Origin: Amaranthus tricolor
Lineage: Eukaryota; Streptophyta; Magnoliopsida; Caryophyllales; Amaranthaceae
Assembly (NCBI RefSeq): GCF_026212465.1
Contig: NC_080059.1
Location: 25,869,292 to 25,933,291, forward strand
DNA length: 64,000 nt
Direction: 5' to 3'
Positions 10,887-21,100 of this stretch are shown piece by piece. Within the stretch, counting starts at the first letter, position 1; the number at the start of each line of letters is the position of its first letter. The position numbers and the translations under genes were made by a program. The notes beneath the pieces are model-generated. The model saw only the letters and a program-made list of their open reading frames with translations, made no database searches and was not told where the DNA came from.

Positions 10887-11915
10887 TGATGTGTAAACAA
10901 GACGAGAAACCTTGTTACAAAATGATAAGTTAAAGGGGTCACACGTTTTTTGGTATATTTTTTTAGTATGATCAGATTAGTTAGGGGAACTCTCACCCTA
11001 AACTTGAGGATATAACAAGGAGGAACACTCACTCACTTGTTTGGGTGTAGCTTAGATTAGGGAACTCTCACCAAATCGTCAACTACAAGCTTTAGTTTTA
11101 GGAACTCTCACTAAAACTCTAACTCTTCAAATTTGGAACACTCAAATTTGGACAATTAAAATTGACTAAACACAAGTCAAGTTCAATAAACAAAACACAA
11201 GTTTTTTGGCAAATTTCTGGATGTGTTTTTCATTCATCAAAGTATGCTATATATAGCATTCTTACATTAAATAATTACAACCTTTCACTTGCCTAAATAA
11301 ATTCACAAAAGAAAATAAAAAGACAACAAAATAAAAGAGAATTAAGTGGCTAATCAATGTCCACATTAATCTCCATTACACACACTTAAGACTAATTAAA
11401 CAAAGATTAAAACTAGGGAAGAAATGGCCAGCAATTAAACTCTTCACATGGCTCCTTCAAGTGTGCAAAGTAACATCCAAAACAGCCCATTCATTTGCCT
11501 GGTAACTCCCATTTACTCCTCCATTTAAGCTTCTTTATTATTGCATTTTACTCCTACAATAATGCCTAGTAACCCCCACTAAAAAAGGTTAATATTCAGC
11601 CATAAATACTCCTAAAAACATGCCCCTTTGAATTCCAAAACTGCAGCTTTAAATGAGATTAAAAACCAGCTTTAAATCTCCTTAAAACATGCCCCTTCGT
11701 ATTCCAAAACTGTTTGGAATTAATTCCTTGTAACCGACACCCTTTAATTTATACTTTCAACAAAGTACTTAGTCATACTTAGCAAAGTACAACCATTTGA
11801 TGACTTATTTGGACCGTGCATGCTATGATCAAAATTAGACTTGGACAAAATTAATTCCCTTGCATTGGATTGGACTTGGACATCTTGGACACTTGTACCT
11901 TGACCATCTTGGTCA
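10887..11915 (-). repeat. Element A LTR 2 (shared middle LTR)
   Basis: 1,029 bp, with no differences seen from LTR 1 in the stretches compared. It serves as the 5' LTR of copy 1 and the 3' LTR of copy 2. The C-terminal 172 bp of copy 2 gag-pol (11,744-11,915) lie in it. TATATATA is at 11,248-11,255. Confidence 0.93.
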
Positions 11916-14900
11916 TCCTCCTCTTCTTCAAAGGGAATTGCCCTCAATTCTTCATCATCATAATATAGTGCAAGATCACCCACATTGAACGTACTTGAGA
12001 CGCCATGCCTTCCACCCAAATCAACCTTGTATGCATTGTCATTGATCTTTTCCACTACTTCAAATGGACCTTCAGCTCGTGGCATGAGCTTGTTTTTCCT
12101 TTGACTAGGAAATCTTTCTTTCCTCATGTAAATCCACACTAAGTCACCAACTTCAAAGTTCTTCACGTTTCTAACTCTTTTGTTGGCTTGTTTCTTGTAA
12201 GTCTCATTGGCCTTTTCAATATTCTTCCTCACTTCCTTGTGAATCTTGACCATGAACTCGGCTTGCTCTTTTGCACCTCCATGCACAAACTTATCTTGAG
12301 GTAGAGCAATAAGATCAATAGGAACATAGGGATTAACCCCGTAGACTACTTCAAAAGGTGAATACTTTGTAGTAGCACTAGGAGTCCTATTGTAAGCAAA
12401 CTCGGCATGAGCAAGCTTAACATCCCAATCCTTGGTGCTCTTACTAACCAATGTTCTAAGCAAAGAACCAAGAACTCTATTCACCACCTCGGTTTGACCG
12501 TCGGTTTGTGGATGATGTGATGTAGAAAACAGCAACTTAGTTCCCATGAGACGCCATAATGACTTCCAAAAATGACTTAGGAACTTTGTATCTCGATCGG
12601 ACACAATGGTGCGTGGCACCCCATGAAAACGAACCACTTCCTCAAAATATAGCTTAGCCACTTTCATGGCATCTTCAGTTTTATGACATGGAATGAAGTG
12701 AGCCATTTTTGAGAACCTATCAACAACCACCATTATTGAATCTTTACCCCTTTGAGTTCTAGGTAAAGCTACAATAAAATCCATACTAACATCTTCCCAA
12801 GGTCTCTCGGGAACTGGCAAAGGCTTGTAAAGACCCTTATGAAACACCATTTTTGCCCTTTGACAAGTAGAGCAACGACTAACCACATGATGAACCGTAG
12901 CTAACATCTTTGGCCAGTAAAAGTGAGCTTGAAGAAGCTCCATTGTCTTTTGAATCCCAAGGTGACCAGCTAGACCTCCTCCATGAACTTCATGAATCAA
13001 CAAACTTCTAATTGGACACTTAGGAATGCATAATCTATTTCCCTTGAAAAGAAAACCATCATGTAAGGAAAATAAATCATAAACTCCATGAACACATTTC
13101 TCCATGACGCCATTAAAATCACATTTTTCAAGTTTTCCATACAATTTTTGTTTTCTCAAAACAGTGAAAACTTCAAGTAAATGCTTCAAATGCTCATCCC
13201 TATCTCGACTGTAAATAAGGATGTCATCAAGGTATACCACCACGAACTTGCCAAGAAATGGCCTCAACACTTCGTTCATCAATCTCATGAAAGTGCTAGG
13301 TGCATTTGTAAGACCAAACGGCATCACGAGCCATTCATACAACCCATGCTTCGTTTTGAAAGCTGTCTTCCATTCATCCCCTTCCCTCATTCGAATCTGA
13401 TGGTAACCACTTCTCAAATCAACTTTTGAGAACACCTTCGAACCACTTAACTCATCAAGCATGTCATCAAGCCTAGGAATTGGAAACCTGTACTTGATAG
13501 TAATATTGTTAACAGCTCTACTATCAATGCACATACGCCAAGTACCATCTTTTTTTGGAACCAAAAGAGCAGGAACAGCACACGGACTCATAGACTCACG
13601 CACATAACCCATACCCATCAACTCTTCTATTTGACGTTGTAACTCCTTAGTTTCTAAAGGATTACATCTATAGGCAGGTTTATTTGGCAATGGTGCGCCT
13701 GGAATGAGATCAATTTGATGCTCAATTCCTCTCAAAGGTGGTAACCCCTTAGGCAACTCATTAGAAAAAACATCCTCAAACTCCTTAATCAATTGTGCCA
13801 AGTTAGGATTTTGACTCACAAATTTTTCGTGGATTTCTTTGGAATATAATAAGAACAACTCTCCCTCACCTTCAAACTCCCTCTCAAATTCTTTAAAGGA
13901 CAATAAAGAAATTTCTTTGTGTGGTTTTTGTGAAAGCCGTGGGGGTGGTAAAGGGTGTAATTTTTTTTGTTTCCCTTGGTGAGTTATAGTGTATGTATTA
14001 TGGTATCCATCATGAAATGATTTTCTATCCGTTTGCCATGGCCTACCGAGCAGAATATGACAAGCATCCATTGACACAACATCACACAATTGACTATCAT
14101 GATAGGAACCAATAGAAAAACTAACCATGCATTGCTTTCTAACTCCCGTACTAGAATTAGAATCTAACCAACTCAACTTGTAAGGGTGTGGATGATTAGT
14201 GGTGGTAAGACCAAGTCTAGACACTAAAGTCTTTGACACAGTATTAGCCTCACTACCCCCGTCAATAATTAAATCACATACCTCGTCACCAATTTTACAT
14301 TTGGTGATGAAAATGTGTTGCCTTTGTGGCGCCAAAGGCTCCTCCACTCGTGCTTGCAATGCCCTCCTAACAACCAGATTGGTTTTGTCCTCCATCTCCG
14401 GAAAGCAATGATCTTCTTCCCCATCCTCTTCATTGGGATTCTCGATCTCCTCTTCTTCTGTTTCAAAATCCTCCCAATTAATGTTTTGCGTGGCCATAAG
14501 CTTAACCTCTTGGATTGTTAAAGCTCTTGAGTTAGGACAATCCTTCTTGAAATGACCTCTACCTCCACACTTGTAACAGACAATGTCGCTAAGTTTGAAG
14601 TCTTTCTTGTCTTTCTTAAGTGCTTCATTTGACTTGCTAAAGGAAGAACCCTCCTTCAAGGTGAAGGGTGGTTTGCGCACCACTGGAGTAGTGGTAGGCG
14701 TTTTCTTCTTTTTCCTCCTAGCATCAAACTTGGTCACAAGTTTGCAAGCTTCCACAAACGTGAGGTTAGTGTAACCTTCAAGCTTGTCTTGTAATTCTTG
14801 ATCCAACCCAGCTACAAAACGCCCCATTTTGAGCTCTTCATTTTCAGTTACTTCACACACAATGGCAAGCCTATCAAACTCTTTGATGTAGTCTTCCACG

Positions 14901-15406
14901 GAATCTCCATTTTGTTGCAAAGTACTCCACTTCACATATTGGCTTTGCTTGTAATTGTGAGGAATGAAACGGTCTCTCATCCGTTTCTTCATCTTGTTCC
15001 AAGTTGATATGGGAGCTTTACCCCTAAGGGTACGTGCCCTTTGTTCCCCTTGCAACCAACTGTCACTATAGCCCTTCAGTTTCACCTTGGCTATCTTATA
15101 TTTCTGCACTTCTTCTTGAATATCCTTGTACTCAAAGTACCTTTCCAAGGATTTCTCCCATTCCAAGTACTTCTCTGGATCAAGTGACCCATCAAAGGAA
15201 GGGACGTCTACTTTGAGACTCCTATCCTCCCTCCTAGGTGGAGGTTCTTCATCTTGATCTCTCCTATCTTGCTCGTTCAAGAGTCTTGCCATTAAGGCAG
15301 CAAGATTCCCTTGTAGATTGGCATTAGTCTCGGCCAACCTTTCTTGACTAGCAATGGATCGATTGAGAGCTTCCAAAGCTACCCTCAAATCTTGATTCTC
15401 TCCCAT
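11744..15406 (-). CDS. Gag-pol polyprotein of element A, copy 2 (RNase H deleted)
   Basis: Its 1,220-residue translation is the same as that of copy 1, displaced by 4,584 bp. Domain positions follow by adding 4,584: zinc knuckle 14,537-14,578, protease D-G-G 14,255-14,263, RT YLDD 13,223-13,234, integrase D 12,779-12,781, D 12,596-12,598 and E 12,488-12,490. The same in-frame loss of the RT connection and RNase H is present, so the deletion came before the tandem duplication. This copy lies next to LTR 3 and is therefore the one a transcript from the outer 5' LTR would carry first. Confidence 0.93.
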   Translation of the reverse strand: MGENQDLRVALEALNRSIASQERLAETNANLQGNLAALMARLLNEQDRRDQDEEPPPRREDRSLKVDVPSFDGSLDPEKYLEWEKSLERYFEYKDIQEEVQKYKIAKVKLKGYSDSWLQGEQRARTLRGKAPISTWNKMKKRMRDRFIPHNYKQSQYVKWSTLQQNGDSVEDYIKEFDRLAIVCEVTENEELKMGRFVAGLDQELQDKLEGYTNLTFVEACKLVTKFDARRKKKKTPTTTPVVRKPPFTLKEGSSFSKSNEALKKDKKDFKLSDIVCYKCGGRGHFKKDCPNSRALTIQEVKLMATQNINWEDFETEEEEIENPNEEDGEEDHCFPEMEDKTNLVVRRALQARVEEPLAPQRQHIFITKCKIGDEVCDLIIDGGSEANTVSKTLVSRLGLTTTNHPHPYKLSWLDSNSSTGVRKQCMVSFSIGSYHDSQLCDVVSMDACHILLGRPWQTDRKSFHDGYHNTYTITHQGKQKKLHPLPPPRLSQKPHKEISLLSFKEFEREFEGEGELFLLYSKEIHEKFVSQNPNLAQLIKEFEDVFSNELPKGLPPLRGIEHQIDLIPGAPLPNKPAYRCNPLETKELQRQIEELMGMGYVRESMSPCAVPALLVPKKDGTWRMCIDSRAVNNITIKYRFPIPRLDDMLDELSGSKVFSKVDLRSGYHQIRMREGDEWKTAFKTKHGLYEWLVMPFGLTNAPSTFMRLMNEVLRPFLGKFVVVYLDDILIYSRDRDEHLKHLLEVFTVLRKQKLYGKLEKCDFNGVMEKCVHGVYDLFSLHDGFLFKGNRLCIPKCPIRSLLIHEVHGGGLAGHLGIQKTMELLQAHFYWPKMLATVHHVVSRCSTCQRAKMVFHKGLYKPLPVPERPWEDVSMDFIVALPRTQRGKDSIMVVVDRFSKMAHFIPCHKTEDAMKVAKLYFEEVVRFHGVPRTIVSDRDTKFLSHFWKSLWRLMGTKLLFSTSHHPQTDGQTEVVNRVLGSLLRTLVSKSTKDWDVKLAHAEFAYNRTPSATTKYSPFEVVYGVNPYVPIDLIALPQDKFVHGGAKEQAEFMVKIHKEVRKNIEKANETYKKQANKRVRNVKNFEVGDLVWIYMRKERFPSQRKNKLMPRAEGPFEVVEKINDNAYKVDLGGRHGVSSTFNVGDLALYYDDEELRAIPFEEEEDDQDGQGTSVQDVQVQSNARELILSKSNFDHSMHGPNKSSNGCTLLSMTKYFVESIN
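11916..11929 (-). other. Element A polypurine tract, copy 2
   Basis: The same 14-base minus-strand purine run as at 7332-7345, next to LTR 2. Confidence 0.88.
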
Positions 15407-15450
15407 GATATGTAGGTATTCGACCCCTTTGGAAGTGTATGGAAAAACTC

Positions 15451-15468
15451 CCCCTACCTGGCGCGCCA
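15451..15468 (-). other. Element A primer-binding site, copy 2
   Basis: Identical to the site at 10,867-10,884, two bases from LTR 3. This is the site that a genomic RNA started in LTR 3 would use. Confidence 0.8.
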
Positions 15469-15569
15469 AATGATGTGTAAACAAGACGAGAAACCTTGTT
15501 ACAAAATGATAAGTTAAAGGGGTCACACGTTTTTTGGTATATTTTTTTAGTATGATCAGATTAGTTAGG

Positions 15570-15728
15570 GGAACTCTCACCCTAAACTTGAGGATATAAC
15601 AAGGAGGAACACTCACTCACTTGTTTGGGTGTAGCTTAGATTAGGGAACTCTCACCAAATCGTCAACTACAAGCTTTAGTTTTAGGAACTCTCACTAAAA
15701 CTCTAACTCTTCAAATTTGGAACACTCA
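15570..15728 (-). promoter_or_regulatory. Five spaced copies of GGAAC(T/A)CTCAC in element A LTR 3
   Basis: On the plus strand GGAACTCTCAC or GGAACACTCA(C) begins at 15,570, 15,606, 15,645, 15,685 and 15,719, spaced 34-40 bp. The same cluster is in LTR 1 (6,402-6,560) and LTR 2 (10,986-11,144). It lies downstream of the TATA box on the minus strand, so it would be in the transcribed leader. Function unknown. Confidence 0.6.
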
Positions 15729-15831
15729 AATTTGGACAATTAAAATTGACTAAACACAAGTCAAGTTCAATAAACAAAACACAAGTTTTTTGGCAAATTT
15801 CTGGATGTGTTTTTCATTCATCAAAGTATGC

Positions 15832-15839
15832 TATATATA
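15832..15839 (-). promoter_or_regulatory. Putative TATA box of element A 5' LTR
   Basis: TATATATA within the palindrome GCTATATATAGC, about two-thirds of the way through the LTR in the direction of transcription. The position suits a U3/R boundary. Copies in the other LTRs are at 11,248-11,255 and 6,664-6,671. Confidence 0.6.
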
Positions 15840-16499
15840 GCATTCTTACATTAAATAATTACAACCTTTCACTTGCCTAAATAAATTCACAAAAGAAAAT
15901 AAAAAGACAACAAAATAAAAGAGAATTAAGTGGCTAATCAATGTCCACATTAATCTCCATTACACACACTTAAGACTAATTAAACAAAGATTAAAACTAG
16001 GGAAGAAATGGCCAGCAATTAAACTCTTCACATGGCTCCTTCAAGTGTGCAAAGTAACATCCAAAACAGCCCATTCATTTGCCTGGTAACTCCCATTTAC
16101 TCCTCCATTTAAGCTTCTTTATTATTGCATTTTACTCCTACAATAATGCCTAGTAACCCCCACTAAAAAAGGTTAATATTCAGCCATAAATACTCCTAAA
16201 AACATGCCCCTTTGAATTCCAAAACTGCAGCTTTAAATGAGATTAAAAACCAGCTTTAAATCTCCTTAAAACATGCCCCTTCGTATTCCAAAACTGTTTG
16301 GAATTAATTCCTTGTAACCGACACCCTTTAATTTATACTTTCAACAAAGTACTTAGTCATACTTAGCAAAGTACAACCATTTGATGACTTATTTGGACCG
16401 TGCATGCTATGATCAAAATTAGACTTGGACAAAATTAATTCCCTTGCATTGGATTGGACTTGGACATCTTGGACACTTGTACCTTGACCATCTTGGTCA

Positions 16500-16504
16500 T
16501 CGTT
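16500..16504. repeat. Target-site duplication of element A, right copy (TCGTT)
   Basis: Matches 6298-6302 exactly and continues into a normal satellite monomer. Confidence 0.95.
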
Positions 16505-18176
16505 CATTCGTCATTGATCATTGATCCTTGTTCATTCTTCATCGTTCATTCGTCATTGACCATTACTCCTTGTTCATTCTTCATCGTTCATTCTTCATTG
16601 ATCATTGATCCTTGTTCATTCTTCATCGTTCATTCTTCTTTGATCATTGATCCTTGTTCATTCTTCATTGATCATTGATCCTTGTTCATTCTTCATCGTT
16701 CATTCTTCATTGACCATTGATCCTTGTTCATTCTTCATTGATCATTGATCCTTGTTCATTCTTCATCGTTCATTCTTCTTTGATCATTGATCCTTGTTCA
16801 TTCTTCATTGATCATTGATCCTTGTTCATTCTTCATCGTTCATTCTTCATTGACCATTGATCCTTGTTCATTCTTCATCGTTCATTCTTCATTGACCATT
16901 AATCCTTGTTCATTCTTCATTGATCATTGTTCCTTGTTCATTCTTCATCGTTCATTTTTCATTGATCATTGATCCTTGTTCATTCTTCATCGTTCATTCT
17001 TCATTGATCATTGATCCTTGTTCATTCTTCATCGTTCATTCGTCATTGATCATTGATCCTTGTTCATTCTTCATCGTTCATTCTTCAATGATCATTGATC
17101 CTTGTTCATTCTTCATCGTTCATTCGTCATTAATCATTGATCCTTGTTCATTCTTCATCGTTCATTCGTCATTGACCATTACTCCTTGTTCATTCTTCAT
17201 CGTTCATTCTTCATTGATCATTGATCCTTGTTCATTCTTCATCGTTCATTCTTCTTTGATCATTGATCCTTGTTCATTCTTCATTGATCATTGATCCTTG
17301 TTCATTCTTCATCGTTCATTCTTCATTGACCATTGATCCTTGTTCATTCTTCATCGTTCATTCTTCATCGATCATTCTTCATTGATCATTGTTCCTTGTT
17401 CATTCTTCATCGTTCATTCTTCATTGATCATTGATCCTTGTTCATTCTTCATCGTTCATTCTTCATTGATCATTGATCCTTGTTCATTCTTCATCGTTCA
17501 TTCGTCATTGATCATTGATCCTTGTTCATTCTTCATCGTTCATTCGTCATTGACCATTACTCCTTGTTCATTCTTCATCGTTCATTCTTCATTGATCATT
17601 GATCCTTGTTCATTCTTCATCGTTCATTCGTCATTGATCATTGATCCTTATTCATTCTTCATCGTTCATTTTTCATTTATCATTGATCCTTGTTCATTCT
17701 TCATCGTTCATTCTTCATTGATCATTGATCCTTGTTCATTCTTCATCGTTCATTCGTCATTGACCATTAATCCTTGTTCATTCTTCATCGTTCATTCTTC
17801 ATTGATCATTGATCCTTGTTCATTCTTCATCGTTCATTCGTCATTGATCATTGACCCTTATTCATTCTTCATCGTTCATTTTTCATTTATCATTGATCCT
17901 TGTTCATTCTTCATCGTTCATTCTTCATTGATCATTGATCCTTGTTCATTCTTCATCGTTCATTCGTCATTGACCATTAATCCTTGTTCATTCTTCATCG
18001 TTCATTCTTCATTGATCATTGATCCTTGTTCATTCTTCATCGTTCATTCGTCATTGACCATTAATCCTTGTTCATTCTTCATCGTTCATTCTTCATTGAT
18101 CATTGAACCTTGTTCATTCTTCATCGTTCATTCTTCTTTGATCATTGATCCTTGTTCATTCTTCATTGATCATTGA
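16501..18176 (+). repeat. Satellite block paralogous to 29,590-31,265
   Basis: The order of variant monomers and 28-bp units matches 29,590-31,265 at a constant offset of 13,089 bp. It includes the same double occurrence of the TTTTTCATTTA compound variant. The other copy carries extra scattered single-base changes. Confidence 0.8.
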
Positions 18177-18179
18177 TCC

Positions 18180-21100
18180 TTGTTCATTCTTCATCGTTCA
18201 TTCGTCATTGATCATTGATCCTTGTTCATTCTTCATCGTTCATTCGTAATTGATCATTGATCCTTGTTCATTCTTCATCGTTCATTCATCATTGACCATT
18301 AATCCTTGTTCATTCTTCATCGTTCATTCTTCATTGATCATTGATCCTTGTTCATTTTTCATCTTTCATTCGTCATTGACCATTAATCCTTGTTCATTCT
18401 TCATCGTTCATTCTTCATTGATCATTGATCCTTGTTCATTCTTCATCGTTCATTCTTCTTTGATCATTGATCCTTGTTCATTCTTCATTGATCATTGATC
18501 CTTGTTCATTCTTCATCGTTCATTCGTCATTGATCATTGATCCTTGTTCATTCTTCATCGTTCATTCGTCATTGATCATAGATCCTTGTTCATTCTTCAT
18601 CGTTCATTCGTCATTGACCATTAATCCTTGTTCATTCTTCATCGTTCATTCTTCATTGATCAGTGATCCTTGTTCATTCTTCATCGTTCATTCGTCATTG
18701 ATCATTGATCCTTGTTCATTCTTCATCGTTCATTCGTCATTGACCATTACTCCTTGTTCATTCTTCATCGTTCATTCTTCATTGATCATTGATCCTTGTT
18801 CATTCTTCATCGTTCATTCTTCTTTGATCATTGATCCTTGTTCATTCTTCATTGATCATTGATCCTTGTTCATTCTTCATCGTTCATTCTTCATTGACCA
18901 TTGATCCTTGTTCATTCTTCATTGATCATTGATCCTTGTTCATTCTTCATCGTTCATTCTTCTTTGATCATTGATCCTTGTTCATTCTTCATTGATCATT
19001 GATCCTTGTTCATTCTTCATCGTTCATTCTTCATTGACCATTGATCCTTGTTCATTCTTCATCGTTCATTCTTCATTGACCATTAATCCTTGTTCATTCT
19101 TCATTGATCATTGTTCCTTGTTCATTCTTCATCGTTCATTCTTCATTGATCATTGATCCTTGTTCATTCTTCATCGTTCATTCTTTATTGATCATTGATC
19201 CTTGTTCATTCTTCATCGTTCATTCGTCATTGATCATTGATCCTTGTTCATTCTTCATCGTTCATTCGTCATTGACCATTACTCCTTGTTCATTCTTCAT
19301 CGTTCATTCTTCATTGATCATTGATCCTTGTTCATTCTTCATCGTTCATTCGTCATTGATCATTGATCCTTATTCATTCTTCATCGTTCATTTTTCATTT
19401 ACCATTGATCCTTGTTCATTCTTCATCGTTCATTCTTCATTGATCATTGATCCTTGTTCATTCTTCATCGTTCATTCGTCATTGACCATTAATCCTTGTT
19501 CATTCTTCATTGATCATTGATCCTTGTTCATTCTTCATCGTTCATTCGTCATTGACCATTAATCCTTGTTCATTCTTCATCGTTCATTCTTCATTGATCA
19601 TTGAACCTTGTTCATTCTTCATCGTTCATTCTTCTTTGATCATTGATCCTTGTTCATTCTTCATTGATCATTGATCCTTGTTCATTCTTCATCGTTCATT
19701 CGTCATTGATCATTGATCCTTGTTCATTCTTCATCGTTCATTCTTCATTGATCATTGATCCTTGTTCATTCTTCATCGTTCATTCGTCATTGATCATTGA
19801 TCCTTGTTCATTCTTCATCGTTCATTCGTCATTGACCATTACTCCTTGTTCATTCTTCATCGTTCATTCTTCATTGATCATTGATCCTTGTTCATTCTTC
19901 ATCGTTCATTCTTCTTTGATCATTGATCCTTGTTCATTCTTCATTGATCATTGATCCTTGTTCATTCTTCATCGTTCATTCTTCATTGACCATTGATCCT
20001 TGTTCATTCTTCATCGTTCATTCTTCATTGACCATTAATCCTTGTTCATTCTTCATTGATCATTGTTCCTTGTTCATTCTTCATCGTTCATTCTTCATTG
20101 ATCATTGATCCTTGTTCATTCTTCATCGTTCATTCTTCATTGATCATTGATCCTTGTTCATTCTTCATCGTTCATTCGTCATTGATCATTGATCCTTGTT
20201 CATTCTTCATCGTTCATTCGTCATTGACCATTACTCCTTGTTCATTCTTCATCGTTCATTCTTCATTGATCATTGATCCTTGTTCATTCTTCATCGTTCA
20301 TTCGTCATTGATCATTGATCCTTATTCATTCTTCATCGTTCATTTTTCATTTACCATTGATCCTTGTTCATTCTTCATCGTTCATTCTTCATTGATCATT
20401 GATCCTTGTTCATTCTTCATCGTTCATTCGTCATTGACCATTAATCCTTGTTCATTCTTCATTGATCATTGATCCTTGTTCATTCTTCATCGTTCATTCG
20501 TCATTGACCATTAATCCTTGTTCATTCTTCATCGTTCATTCTTCATTGATCATTGAACCTTGTTCATTCTTCATCGTTCATTCTTCTTTGATCATTGATC
20601 CTTGTTCATTCTTCATTGATCATTGATCCTTGTTCATTCTTCATCGTTCATTCGTCATTGATCATTGATCCTTGTTCATTCTTCATCGTTCATTCGTCAT
20701 TGACCATTACTCCTTGTTCATTCTTCATCGTTCATTCTTCATTGATCATTGATCCTTGTTCATTCTTCATCGTTCATTCTTCTTTGATCATTGATCCTTG
20801 TTCATTCTTCATTGATCATTGATCCTTGTTCATTCTTCATCGTTCATTCTTCATTGACCATTGATCCTTGTTCATTCTTCATCGTTCATTCTTCATTGAC
20901 CATTAATCCTTGTTCATTCTTCATCGATCATTCTTCATTGATCATTGTTCCTTGTTCATTCTTCATCGTTCATTCTTCATTGATCATTGATCCTTGTTCA
21001 TTCTTCATCGTTCATTCTTCATTGATCATTGATCCTTGTTCATTCTTCATCGTTCATTCGTCATTGATCATTGATCCTTGTTCATTCTTCATCGTTCATT

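Larger units (their letters stand above)
6303..16499 (-). mobile_element. Element A: tandem Ty3/gypsy (CRM-like) LTR retrotransposon
   Basis: A 10,197-bp insertion on the minus strand with the order LTR, internal, LTR, internal, LTR and an exact period of 4,584 bp. Outer ends are TG...CA and are flanked by the TSD TCGTT, so the whole array behaves as one integration event. Such three-LTR structures usually arise by unequal recombination between LTRs after insertion, though insertion of a tandem DNA form is possible. Each internal region encodes Gag, protease, a truncated RT and integrase in one frame. That frame ends inside the 3' LTR, as in CRM chromoviruses. RNase H is missing in both copies. 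In the long stretches compared the two units look identical, so the duplication is recent or the copies are homogenised; an assembly artefact should also be excluded. Confidence 0.95.
15471..16499 (-). repeat. Element A LTR 3 (5' LTR of the minus-strand element)
   Basis: 1,029 bp. The plus-strand start TGATGTGT is two bases past the primer-binding site and the plus-strand end GGTCA abuts the TSD. This end, not the internal CCGACA at 16,323, is the true boundary, because it coincides with both the polypurine tract of the other copies and the TSD. Confidence 0.93.

Noticed and set aside
10823..11032. 70-residue N-terminal extension of element A gag-pol into the LTR
   Set aside because: Its first codon is GTG, not ATG, and it would cross the primer-binding site. 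The ATG at 10822 (15,406 in copy 2) is the supported start.
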